The notes under the pieces are model-generated. The model saw nothing but the letters and a program-made list of their open reading frames with translations, ran no database searches and was not told the origin of the DNA. Of a stretch of 22,832 nt of DNA, positions 7,931 to 14,269 are shown in pieces; positions within the stretch are counted from its first letter, which is position 1; each line of letters opens with the position of its first letter. Where the stretch lies: assembly GCA_051001215.1 (NCBI GenBank), contig JBPCNP010000157.1:1-22832 (forward strand). Direction: 5' to 3'. The DNA is from DATAQC01 sp051001215. Lineage in GTDB: Bacteria; Actinomycetota; Acidimicrobiia; Acidimicrobiales; AC-14. The translations under genes and the position numbers were made by a program.

Positions 7931-8890
7931 GTGCACATCGGCCTGGCCCTGTCGCAGTTCGATCTCCCGACCGGCTGGGATCACGTGCTGGGGTGGGCGA
8001 CGGTGCGGGACCGGGCCCAGCTGGCCGAGCGCCTCGGCTTCGAGTCACTGTGGCTCGCCGACCAGGTCGTGGTCGACGCCACCAGTGCCGATCGCCGACC
8101 CCGCGTCGGTGGATACGACCCCCTCGTCGCCCTCGGTGCCCTGGCCCGGACAACCCACCGGGCCCGGCTGGGGACGCTCTTGTTCGCCTTCCTCCGCCCC
8201 GCAGCCGTGCTGGCCAAGGCCCTGGCCACCCTCGATGTCGTGTCCGCCGGCCGCCTGGTGGTCGGCCTGGGCCCGAGCGGAGTGCCGGGTCTGAGCGGGG
8301 ATGCCGCGCCGCTGGGCGAGGTCTGCCAGGTGCTGGCGGGCATGTTCGGCGGCGGCCCCTTCTCGTTCACCGGCGCCCACATCCGGGTCACCGACGCCCG
8401 CTGCCTGCCGCTGCCGGTGCAGCGGCCCCATCCCCCGATCTGGCTCGGGGGCGACGGCGACGACCTGCTCGACATGGTCGCCCGTCACGCCGAGGGCTGG
8501 AACGCAGCTGGGGCCTGGACACCCGACGCCTACCGGCAACGCCTGAACGCCCTCGACGTGGCTTGCGAGCGGGTCGGGCGAGATCCGGCCACCGTCACCC
8601 GCTCGCTCGGGCTCACGGCCCTGGTGGGCGAGAGCGGGGCCGATCTGGAGCGTCGGTTCCGGCGTCTGCGCGATGTCGCCCCGGCGGCCGTTCCCGGCTC
8701 GACCACCTTCGACGAGTGGCGCCGGGGGCGTCTGGTGGCCACTGTGGACGAGGTCGGGGCCGGCCTCGAGGAGTGGTCGGCCCTCGGCGTGGACACGGTG
8801 GTGCTCGGGGCAGGCGGCGACGGGTTTTCGGTGACCGAGCCCGACGACATGGCGATGTTGGCCGCAAGCTGTAGCCTGAAACCAGTATGA
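7931..8890 (+). CDS. LLM-class flavin/F420-dependent oxidoreductase
   Basis: The 319-residue protein shows the luciferase-like (LLM) family pattern: an initial strand HIGLALSQFDLP, RAQLAERLGFESLWLADQV, YDPLVALGALARTTHRARLGT, LATLDVVSAGRLVVGLGPSG, and HPPIWLGGDGDDLLDMVARHAEGWN. Actinobacterial members mostly use F420, but cofactor and substrate cannot be read from the sequence. No ATG fits the N-terminus, so GTG 7931 (VHIGLALS) is the best start. The 3' end overlaps tatA by ATGA, so tatA can be translated by coupling. Confidence 0.88.
   Translation: MHIGLALSQFDLPTGWDHVLGWATVRDRAQLAERLGFESLWLADQVVVDATSADRRPRVGGYDPLVALGALARTTHRARLGTLLFAFLRPAAVLAKALATLDVVSAGRLVVGLGPSGVPGLSGDAAPLGEVCQVLAGMFGGGPFSFTGAHIRVTDARCLPLPVQRPHPPIWLGGDGDDLLDMVARHAEGWNAAGAWTPDAYRQRLNALDVACERVGRDPATVTRSLGLTALVGESGADLERRFRRLRDVAPAAVPGSTTFDEWRRGRLVATVDEVGAGLEEWSALGVDTVVLGAGGDGFSVTEPDDMAMLAASCSLKPV
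8872..8877 (+). promoter_or_regulatory. Possible -10 element (TAGCCT) before tatA
   Basis: TAGCCT sits 9 bases before the tatA ATG, inside the 3' end of the LLM gene. The surrounding TGTAGCCTGAA (8870-8880) recurs exactly at 11711-11721, directly before another gene. That suggests a promoter producing a near-leaderless tatA message. Chance recurrence is possible. Confidence 0.3.
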
Positions 8891-9153
8891 ACCTCGGACC
8901 CCCTGAACTGATCATCATCCTGATCATCGTCTTCCTCCTCTTCGGCGCCACCCGGTTGCCCAAGCTGGCCAAGTCGTTGGGCGAGGCCTCGAAGGAGTTC
9001 AAGAAGGGCGTCGAGGAGTCCGAGAAGGAAGACAAACCCGTGGCGCCCAAGCCCGAGGACAAGGTCGTCACCATGACCAAGGCCGAGCTCGACGCCCTCC
9101 TCGACGAGCGTGAGGCCCGCGCGCGCCGAGACGCGCCGCCTACCTCCTCTTAG
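8887..9153 (+). CDS. tatA: Sec-independent (Tat) translocase subunit TatA/E
   Basis: The 88-residue protein has the TatA layout: a short N-terminal membrane helix (PELIIILIIVFLLFG, residues about 6-20), the FG hinge, an amphipathic helix ATRLPKLAKSLGEASKEFKKG, then a charged cytoplasmic tail. TatA oligomers form the conducting element for folded proteins in the twin-arginine pathway. Its ATG overlaps the LLM stop (ATGA). In mycobacteria a Tat gene (tatB) also sits near sigE and its anti-sigma gene, so the neighbourhood is partly conserved. TatB-like features (long tail, acid after the hinge) are weak here, so TatA/E is preferred. Confidence 0.92.
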   Translation: MNLGPPELIIILIIVFLLFGATRLPKLAKSLGEASKEFKKGVEESEKEDKPVAPKPEDKVVTMTKAELDALLDEREARARRDAPPTSS

Positions 9154-9161
9154 AGGGAACC

Positions 9162-9179
9162 CGACGGCGCTTGCCGTCG
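9162..9179 (+). terminator. Strong hairpin between tatA and the sigma-factor gene (terminator or translational control)
   Basis: CGACGGC (9162-9168), loop GCTT and GCCGTCG (9173-9179) form a perfect 7-bp GC stem. It is followed by TTCTC and then the sigma-factor ATG at 9185. The T-tract is too short for a classical terminator. The stem lies where a Shine-Dalgarno sequence should be, so it may instead limit ribosome access to the sigma-factor message. Confidence 0.45.
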
Positions 9180-9184
9180 TTCTC

Positions 9185-9709
9185 ATGACAGGTAGTGGGG
9201 TTCCGACGTGGGAGGAGATCGCTCGAAGCCATGGGCGCTTCCTCTACACCGTCGCCTACCGCCTGACCGGGAACAACGACGACGCGCAGGATCTCGTGCA
9301 GGAGGTGTTGCTCCGGGTCCGAAAGGGCCTGGCCACCTACCAGCCCGGGAACCTGGAGGGATGGTTGAGCCGTATCGCCACGAACACCTTCCTCGACGAA
9401 GTCCGGTGGCGCCGACGCCGTCCCACCGAGATGATGGCCGACGAGCCCGACCGGGTGCTCCCGCCCATCGAGGGCGCCGATGTCGCCTTGGAGTCGCAGG
9501 TCCTGTCCGCCGACATCCAAGCCGCCCTCCTCCGCCTTTCCCCCGAGTACCGGACCGTCGTGGTGCTCTGCGACGTGGTGGGCAATTCCTACGAGGAGAT
9601 CTCCGAAGCCCTGGACATCCCTCTCGGCACCGTCCGCAGTCGCATCCACCGAGGACGGGCCCAATTGCGCAAGTCACTTGTCACTGGAGGTCCCCGTGGC
9701 GATGGATGA
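9185..9709 (+). CDS. sigE: ECF RNA polymerase sigma factor, SigE-like
   Basis: The 174-residue protein has both ECF domains. Region 2 is TWEEIARSHGRFLYTVAYRLTGNNDDAQDLVQEVLLRV, followed by GNLEGWLSRIATNTFLDEVRWRRRR. Region 4 is LLRLSPEYRTVVVLCDVVGNSYEEISEALDIPLGTVRSRIHRGRAQLR. The pattern TYQPGNLEGWLSRIATNTFLDEVR closely matches mycobacterial SigE, a surface- and redox-stress sigma factor. The frame is open from 9110, but ATG 9185 (MTGSGVPTWEE) gives the correct N-terminus. A hairpin ends 5 bases before it and no free Shine-Dalgarno sequence is visible. The 3' end overlaps the anti-sigma gene by 14 bases, the usual arrangement for a sigma/anti-sigma pair. Confidence 0.93.
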   Translation: MTGSGVPTWEEIARSHGRFLYTVAYRLTGNNDDAQDLVQEVLLRVRKGLATYQPGNLEGWLSRIATNTFLDEVRWRRRRPTEMMADEPDRVLPPIEGADVALESQVLSADIQAALLRLSPEYRTVVVLCDVVGNSYEEISEALDIPLGTVRSRIHRGRAQLRKSLVTGGPRGDG

Positions 9710-10241
9710 CCGACCGATGGAGACGCCGAGCCCGAGCGGCGCCCGGAGCAGAGTACCGAGCGGGCACCTGGGCGATGCCCTGAGCGCCCTGCTCGACGGG
9801 GAGCTCGGTGGCGCCGGCGCCGCCGAGGTGGCCCGGGCCCACTTGGCCGGGTGTCCGGCCTGCGCGGCCGAGAACCTCGCCGTCAGCCAGGCCCGGACCT
9901 GGCTGCGGGCCCTCCCGCCGGTCGAGCCGCCCGCCGATTTCTACCCGCGGCTGTTCGCCACCGACGTGGTGGATCCCGGCCCCGCCGGCCCCGGCCCGGC
10001 TCACGGCGCCACCGTCGTCCCCCTCGACCGCGCCCCGCGCTCGCGCTGGCGTGCCGGTGTAGCCGCCATGGTCGCCTGCGCCGCGGCCACCGTCGTTGTT
10101 CTCGGCCTGGTGGCACCCCACGATGCATCCACCGCCCCCCCGGTGACCCGCTTCATCGAGGCCCATGCCACCGCGGGCGGGGGCGGCGACCCGGTGAGCG
10201 ACCTGGCTCCGGCCGTCGTCCCGGTCGCCTTCCGGCCATGA
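9696..10241 (+). CDS. Zinc-type membrane anti-sigma factor
   Basis: The 181-residue product starts with a ZAS-type zinc-finger anti-sigma domain: LGDALSALLDGELGGAGAAEVARAHLAGCPAC, with the HxxxCxxC ligands. A linker follows, then one membrane helix (GVAAMVACAAATVVVLGLVA, residues about 115-135) and a short outside tail. It should hold the SigE-like factor at the membrane. I chose GTG 9696 because GGAGG at 9686-9690 lies 5 bases before it; ATG 9702 is the alternative. It overlaps sigE upstream and the RseB-like gene downstream (ATGA). This is an RseA-type function by position and domain. Confidence 0.88.
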   Translation: MAMDDRPMETPSPSGARSRVPSGHLGDALSALLDGELGGAGAAEVARAHLAGCPACAAENLAVSQARTWLRALPPVEPPADFYPRLFATDVVDPGPAGPGPAHGATVVPLDRAPRSRWRAGVAAMVACAAATVVVLGLVAPHDASTAPPVTRFIEAHATAGGGGDPVSDLAPAVVPVAFRP

Positions 10242-11299
10242 GGGCGGCCGTCACCGGCTGCGCCCTCCTTCTGCTGGTGACCGCGCCGCCCGCTCTCGCC
10301 GGGCCCGCCGGCCCGGGCGCCAGCCTGAGAGGCAGTACCGGGCCCGCCGGCCCAGGCGCCAGCCTGAGAGGCAGTGCCAGCGCGGCCGACAACCCCTTCG
10401 ACGCGTCCCGCCTGGCGGCCGAGCGCCTGTCGTTCGTCGGAGTGGTCCGGGTCACCTGGGACGACGGTCATGGCTCACACTCCGACGACCTGACCGTGCG
10501 GGCGTCCGGCGGCTCCTATGAGGTCCAGGGCAAGTCCACGGTGATGGCCGAACCCGGCGGTGCCACCATGGTCCGCCACCCCGCGGGCGACTGGGACCTG
10601 TTGTGGACGGGGACGCCCTCGCCGGGCCATCGCCCCGACCTGGCCGCCAAGTACGACCTGACGCCGGCTCAGCCTTCGACCACGACCACGACCGTGGCCT
10701 CGCGGCCGACCACGATGGTCGAGGTGCGCCAGGCCGGCACTGTCCGCGAGCGCCTCTTCCTGGACGCCGACAACGGCCTCCTCCTGCGACGCGAGCAGCT
10801 GGACCTCAGCGGCCACCCCACCCGCGTCGTCGCCTTCTCGTCCATCGACCTGAACCCCCAGATCGCCGCCCCGGCCGCCCCGACGCGCCTGGCCGACCAC
10901 TCGGCACACCACCTGTCGTCGGTGTCGGCACCCGTGGCCCTCCCGGGTGGCTTCCGGCGGATGGACGCCTACCGGGAACCCGGGGCCGTGCAGGTCCTCT
11001 ACAGCGACGGGCTGTACGACCTCTCGGTGTTCGAGCAGCGGGGGGGGCTGGCGGCGCGCGACCTGCCGGCGTCTGGGAAGCCGGTCGGCGTGGGTTCGGC
11101 GAAGGGCTGGATCTACGCCTGGCCCGGTGGTCAGGTGCTGGTGTGGCACCGGGGCCACACCGTCTACTCCCTCGTGAGCGAGGCACCCGTCGACCAGCTC
11201 ATGGCCGTGGCCCGGGCCCTGCCGGCTGCGGGGGGCTCGTCGCTGGTCGAGCGCATGCGTCGGGTCTGTCGCACCCTGGTCGAGCCCATCGCTGCGTAG
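10238..11299 (+). CDS. Secreted MucB/RseB-like sigma-E regulatory protein
   Basis: The 353-residue protein begins with a clear signal peptide (RAAVTGCALLLLVTAPPALA). After a repeat-rich linker comes the MucB/RseB-type lipoprotein-fold region: AAERLSFVGVVRVTWDDG, DLTVRASGGSYEVQGKS, DWDLLWTGTPSP, RERLFLDADNGLLLRREQLD and VVAFSSIDLNPQ. A C-terminal domain then carries LPGGFRRMDAYREPGAVQVLYSDGLYDLSVFEQ and HTVYSLVSEAPVDQLMAVARALP. In Gram-negative bacteria RseB binds the anti-sigma factor outside the membrane and senses envelope damage. The position directly after the anti-sigma gene, with an ATGA overlap, supports the same role here. It has no lipobox. A 13-residue tandem duplication lies just after the signal peptide. 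Confidence 0.82.
   Translation: MRAAVTGCALLLLVTAPPALAGPAGPGASLRGSTGPAGPGASLRGSASAADNPFDASRLAAERLSFVGVVRVTWDDGHGSHSDDLTVRASGGSYEVQGKSTVMAEPGGATMVRHPAGDWDLLWTGTPSPGHRPDLAAKYDLTPAQPSTTTTTVASRPTTMVEVRQAGTVRERLFLDADNGLLLRREQLDLSGHPTRVVAFSSIDLNPQIAAPAAPTRLADHSAHHLSSVSAPVALPGGFRRMDAYREPGAVQVLYSDGLYDLSVFEQRGGLAARDLPASGKPVGVGSAKGWIYAWPGGQVLVWHRGHTVYSLVSEAPVDQLMAVARALPAAGGSSLVERMRRVCRTLVEPIAA
10301..10378 (+). repeat. 39-bp tandem duplication in the rseB-like gene
   Basis: Two copies of a 39-bp unit (10301-10339 and 10340-10378) differ at only two or three positions and encode GPAGPGASLRGST and GPAGPGASLRGSA. The unit keeps the frame and lies in the segment between the signal peptide and the folded domain. 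Near identity suggests a recent duplication. Confidence 0.85.
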
Positions 11300-11321
11300 G
11301 GAGCAGGGAGCGGGAAGCAGC

Positions 11322-11336
11322 GGGGGGTCGCCCCCC
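11322..11336. terminator. GC hairpin between convergent rseB-like and whiB genes
   Basis: GGGGGG-TCG-CCCCCC forms a 6-bp stem in the 42 bases between two convergent stops. There is no T-tract on either side, but the position suits a bidirectional terminator. Confidence 0.4.
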
Positions 11337-11341
11337 CGGCG

Positions 11342-11605
11342 TCAGGGGACGGGGACGACCGTGCCGATGGCCGCCGCTCGTTCGAGACGACGGCGGCGGG
11401 CGATGCGGCGCCGCTCACGCTCCGACGCCCCACCCCAGACACCGTGATCGATGCCGTTGGCCAGGGCGTACTCCAGGCACGGCATCTTGGCCGGGCAGTC
11501 GACGCATACCCGCCGGGCCACCTCCACGCCGACGCCGTCGCTCGGAAAGAACAGCGAAGGCGACTTGTCTCGGCAATTTCCCTCGGCCATCCACAAGGTG
11601 TCCAT
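11342..11605 (-). CDS. whiB: Second WhiB-family iron-sulfur transcription factor
   Basis: The 87-residue product has four cluster cysteines (residues 11, 34, 37 and 43; C-x22-C-x2-C-x5-C), the HGVWGG turn and a basic tail, SERERRRIARRRR. I chose ATG 11605 because AGGAGGG lies immediately upstream at the right spacing; ATG 11632 is less likely. It differs from the other WhiB here by a very short N-terminus before the first cysteine. The subclass cannot be fixed by eye; WhiB1-like and Acidimicrobiia-specific types are possible. It faces the rseB-like gene and is divergent from the 97-residue gene, with 119 bases between the starts. Confidence 0.92.
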   Translation of the reverse strand: MDTLWMAEGNCRDKSPSLFFPSDGVGVEVARRVCVDCPAKMPCLEYALANGIDHGVWGGASERERRRIARRRRLERAAAIGTVVPVP

Positions 11606-11712
11606 GGACCCTCCTGATCGCCCCACTCCCACGACAACGAAATGGGTCTGTTGTTGGTTCCCACCTGTCCTACGGAGGCGGGGGCCCGGATGGATCGCCG
11701 AGCACGGCCGTG

Positions 11713-11718
11713 TAGCCT
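11713..11718 (+). promoter_or_regulatory. Possible -10 element (TAGCCT) giving a leaderless message
   Basis: TAGCCT ends exactly 6 bases before ATG 11725, so the transcript would begin at the start codon itself, a layout common in Actinobacteria. There is no Shine-Dalgarno sequence before this ATG. The 11-mer TGTAGCCTGAA is identical to the one before tatA. No clear -35 is seen. Confidence 0.4.
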
Positions 11719-11724
11719 GAACGG

Positions 11725-12018
11725 ATGTCGACTGTACCTGTGGAAGAAGACCAGCGAGCCCCCCGGGGTCACGTGCGGATCATCTACCTGGGTCCTGTTG
11801 CGCCCCACTGGGAGGTCGTGTCCCAGTTCGGCGGTGACCGCAACGCGGTGGAGTCGTTCAAGGAACGGGCCACGGCCCGCCTGCTCCTGCTGCCCCCCCA
11901 CGACCCCCAGTTCCGGCGGAACAGGGAGCGCGTCGTGCGCGACGCCGAGCGCGAGGCACTGATCCTCGAATGGGATCTCGGGGTCCCCGACGAGGAGATG
12001 GAAGAGAGCAGCGGGTAG
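11725..12018 (+). CDS. Conserved-looking hypothetical protein, 97 aa
   Basis: I do not recognise this family by name. The protein has a central strand GHVRIIYLGPVAPHWEVVSQFG, then a charged helical part (AVESFKERATARLLLLPP; DPQFRRNRERVVRDAEREALILEW) and an acidic C-terminus. There is no signal peptide, membrane helix or cysteine pair. The frame is clearly coding by third-position GC bias. It lies between a divergent whiB and the PHO box of the pst operon; a hairpin directly after its stop suggests it is a separate single-gene unit. Confidence 0.75.
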   Translation: MSTVPVEEDQRAPRGHVRIIYLGPVAPHWEVVSQFGGDRNAVESFKERATARLLLLPPHDPQFRRNRERVVRDAEREALILEWDLGVPDEEMEESSG

Positions 12019-12021
12019 CCG

Positions 12022-12038
12022 GCCGGTCGATCACCGGC
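12022..12038 (+). terminator. Hairpin after the 97-aa gene
   Basis: GCCGGT (12022-12027), loop CGATC and ACCGGC (12033-12038) form a perfect 6-bp stem 3 bases after the stop codon. No T-tract follows, so this is a weak candidate, but it would separate this gene from the pst operon. Confidence 0.35.
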
Positions 12039-12083
12039 GGCCTCGGTCCGCCCTCCGGCCACCTCACCTGCCCTCCGGGCATC

Positions 12084-12127
12084 CTTCACCGGCCGTTCAC
12101 CCTGCGTTCACCCTGCGTTCAGGCTCC
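12084..12127 (+). promoter_or_regulatory. PHO box: four tandem 11-bp direct repeats upstream of pstS
   Basis: Four consecutive 11-bp units are present: CTTCACCGGCC, GTTCACCCTGC, GTTCACCCTGC and GTTCAGGCTCC. The middle two are identical. GTTCACC-type 11-bp direct repeats are the known binding pattern for PhoP/PhoB-class response regulators in Actinobacteria. The last unit overlaps the expected -35 position of the -10 element at 12144. The RegX3-like regulator encoded downstream is the obvious candidate to bind. Confidence 0.9.
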
Positions 12128-12143
12128 CGCCTCTCCCTTTCCT

Positions 12144-12149
12144 TAGGCT
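12144..12149 (+). promoter_or_regulatory. Likely -10 element (TAGGCT) of the pst operon
   Basis: TAGGCT lies 16 bases after the last PHO-box unit, so that unit occupies the -35 region, as in activator-dependent Pho promoters. Transcription would begin near 12156, leaving a leader of about 75 bases before the pstS TTG start. Confidence 0.5.
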
Positions 12150-12230
12150 GCGATCCGTGCAGCCACCTGTCGGGTCGGCGTCTGGTATCCCCGATGCCCC
12201 GACGCCACCGGCACCCTTGAGGAGACAACC

Positions 12231-13310
12231 TTGAATCGACGCGTTCCCGCGGGACTCGCAGCTCTGTGCACCTTCGCCCTGGTGGCGACGGCATGCGGCA
12301 GCAGTGGCAAATCGGCCACCGACACCACAGGGTCGACGCCGACCAGCGCGGCAGCCGGCGCCAAGGACACGGCCAGCCTCTCGGGTGCGGGCTCCACCTT
12401 CGTCCAGAGCATGCTCCAGGAGTGGATCAAGCAGTACGGCAAGGCGGCCCCCGGGGTGACGGTCAACTACCAGGGCGTGGGCTCGGGGGCAGGCATCCAG
12501 CAGCTCACGGCCAAGACCGTCGACTTTGCCGGCTCCGACGTGGCCCTCAAGCCCGATGAGCAGGCGGCAACGGGTGGTGCCGGCGCCGTCGTCGCCGTCC
12601 CCTGGGTCGCCGGAGGTATCGCCGTCGAGTACAACCTGGCCCAGGTCAAGAACCTCGAGCTGTCGCCGGACACCTTGGCCGGCGTCTTCTCGGGCAAGAT
12701 CGCCAAGTGGAACGACGCCGCCATCAAGGCCGACAACCCCGGCGCGTCGCTACCGAGCACTGGCATCCAGGTTGTGCACCGATCGGACGGCTCGGGTACC
12801 ACCCAGGTCTTCACGTCGTACCTCAAGGCGGCTGCTGCGCCCGGGCTGTGGGACTTCCCCACCGACAAGGACTGGCATGCGCCCGCCGGCACCGGGGCCA
12901 AGGGTTCTGACGGCGTGACTCAGGCCGTGAAGCAGTCCGCCGGCGCCATCGGCTACTCCGAGGTCAGCTTTCCGAAGCAGTCGTCGCTGGGGACGGCCCG
13001 GATCAAGAACACGGCGGGCCAATTCGTCGCCCCGACCGCAGCCGGTGTCACCGCCGCCCTGGCCGAGGCCATGCCCAAAGACGACGGTACCCTCACCCTG
13101 AACTTCACCCCGGCCAGCCCCTCCGCCTACCCCATCGCCACCACGACGTATCTGCTGTTCTACAAAGCGGGTGACCCGACCAAGACGACGGACTTGAAGC
13201 ACTTCGCCCAGTGGGTCCTCACCGACGGCCAGAGGCTGGCCGAGGGCCTCGACTACGCGCCGCTGCCCCAGTCGATCCTCACGCCGGCACTCGCGGCGGT
13301 GACCAGCTGA
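12231..13310 (+). CDS. pstS: Phosphate ABC transporter substrate-binding lipoprotein PstS
   Basis: PstS captures phosphate outside the membrane and delivers it to PstCA. The 359-residue protein begins with a lipoprotein signal (AALCTFALVATACGSS, lipid cysteine at residue 22) and a Ser/Thr/Ala-rich linker. Next comes the PstS fold with its phosphate-binding motifs: SGAGSTFVQ, YQGVGSGAGIQQL, DFAGSDVAL, RSDGSGTTQVF and GAIGYSEVSF. TTG at 12231 is the start, preceded by GAGGAGA 7 bases upstream. It is the first gene of the pst operon, behind the PHO box, and its end overlaps pstC. Confidence 0.97.
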   Translation: MNRRVPAGLAALCTFALVATACGSSGKSATDTTGSTPTSAAAGAKDTASLSGAGSTFVQSMLQEWIKQYGKAAPGVTVNYQGVGSGAGIQQLTAKTVDFAGSDVALKPDEQAATGGAGAVVAVPWVAGGIAVEYNLAQVKNLELSPDTLAGVFSGKIAKWNDAAIKADNPGASLPSTGIQVVHRSDGSGTTQVFTSYLKAAAAPGLWDFPTDKDWHAPAGTGAKGSDGVTQAVKQSAGAIGYSEVSFPKQSSLGTARIKNTAGQFVAPTAAGVTAALAEAMPKDDGTLTLNFTPASPSAYPIATTTYLLFYKAGDPTKTTDLKHFAQWVLTDGQRLAEGLDYAPLPQSILTPALAAVTS

Positions 13311-14269
13311 CCAGCCAACGGCCCGTTCCCGCGGGTCGTTCGGCGCGACGCTTCGGCGACCGCGTGTTCCAGACCCTCACCACCACCGTCGGTGTCATCG
13401 TCCTCGCCGTCCTGTCGGTCATCACTGTCTTCCTGTTCGTCAAGGCGTGGCCGGCGTTGCGCTCCGCCGGGTTCGGGTTCTTCACCGAGACGAAGTGGTT
13501 CCCCGACACCAGCCCACCGACGTTCGGGGTGGCCGCCCTGTTGTGGGGGACGCTGCTCTCCAGTGTCATCGCCCTCCTCATCGCCGTGCCTGTGGCTGTC
13601 GGATCGGCGCTGTACACCACGGAGTACGCGCCGGCTGTCGTCGGGCGGTGGGTCGGCTACCTCATCGACCTCCTCGCCGCCGTGCCCAGCGTCGTCTACG
13701 GGTTCTGGGGGGTGATGTTCCTCGTTCCCAGGATGGTCCCGCTCCAGCAGTGGCTGGCCCACTATCTCGGCTTCATCCCCATCTTCCATGACGCGGACAA
13801 CCTCTTCGGCAAGTCCATGTTCGCCGCCTCGGTGGTGCTCGCCCTCATGGTCCTGCCCATCGTGGCCGCCGTGACCCGCGAGGTGTTCCGCCAGGTCCCC
13901 GGCGACATGCGAGAGGCGGCCCTGGCTCTCGGGGCCACCCGGTGGGAGATGATCCGTACCGCTGTGCTCCCGGCCAGCCGCAGCGGCATCGTGGGCGCCA
14001 TGGTGCTCGGTCTGGGCCGAGCCCTGGGGGAGACCATCGCCATCGCCCTGGTGCTGGCGGCCACGTTCGACGTCAACCTCGAGATCCTCCAGCCCGGTGG
14101 CAACACCATCGCCGCCAACGTGGCCACCAAGTTCGGCGACGCGGGCTCACTCGGCCGATCCGCCCTGGTGGCCAGCGGGCTGGTGCTGTTCGCCCTCACC
14201 CTGGCCGCCACTCTCGCCGCCAGGGGTGTCATACGGCGCACGGGCCGGGCTGCGTCAGGGCTGGCATGA
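13307..14269 (+). CDS. pstC: Phosphate ABC transporter permease PstC (probable CTG start)
   Basis: The protein is a polytopic permease: first helix TLTTTVGVIVLAVLSVITVFLFV, the PstC segments WGTLLSSVIALLIAVPVAVGSALYTTEYAP and DLLAAVPSVVYGFWGVMFLVP, and the EAA loop REAALALGATRWEMIRTAVLPASRSGIVG, followed by GRALGETIAIALVL. No ATG, GTG or TTG lies near the expected N-terminus. CTG at 13307 overlaps the pstS stop (CTGA) and yields LTSQRPVPAGRSARRFGDRVFQ, a normal PstC start of about 320 residues. GTG 13364 would cut away the conserved RRFGDR segment, and ATG 13211 would overlap pstS by 100 bases. The start is therefore uncertain; the identity is not. Confidence 0.93.
   Translation: MTSQRPVPAGRSARRFGDRVFQTLTTTVGVIVLAVLSVITVFLFVKAWPALRSAGFGFFTETKWFPDTSPPTFGVAALLWGTLLSSVIALLIAVPVAVGSALYTTEYAPAVVGRWVGYLIDLLAAVPSVVYGFWGVMFLVPRMVPLQQWLAHYLGFIPIFHDADNLFGKSMFAASVVLALMVLPIVAAVTREVFRQVPGDMREAALALGATRWEMIRTAVLPASRSGIVGAMVLGLGRALGETIAIALVLAATFDVNLEILQPGGNTIAANVATKFGDAGSLGRSALVASGLVLFALTLAATLAARGVIRRTGRAASGLA

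Noticed and set aside
6603..8153. 516-residue minus-strand open frame
   Set aside because: It crosses whiB and formiminotransferase in other frames and is almost entirely Arg/Pro/Gly/Ala; not a gene.
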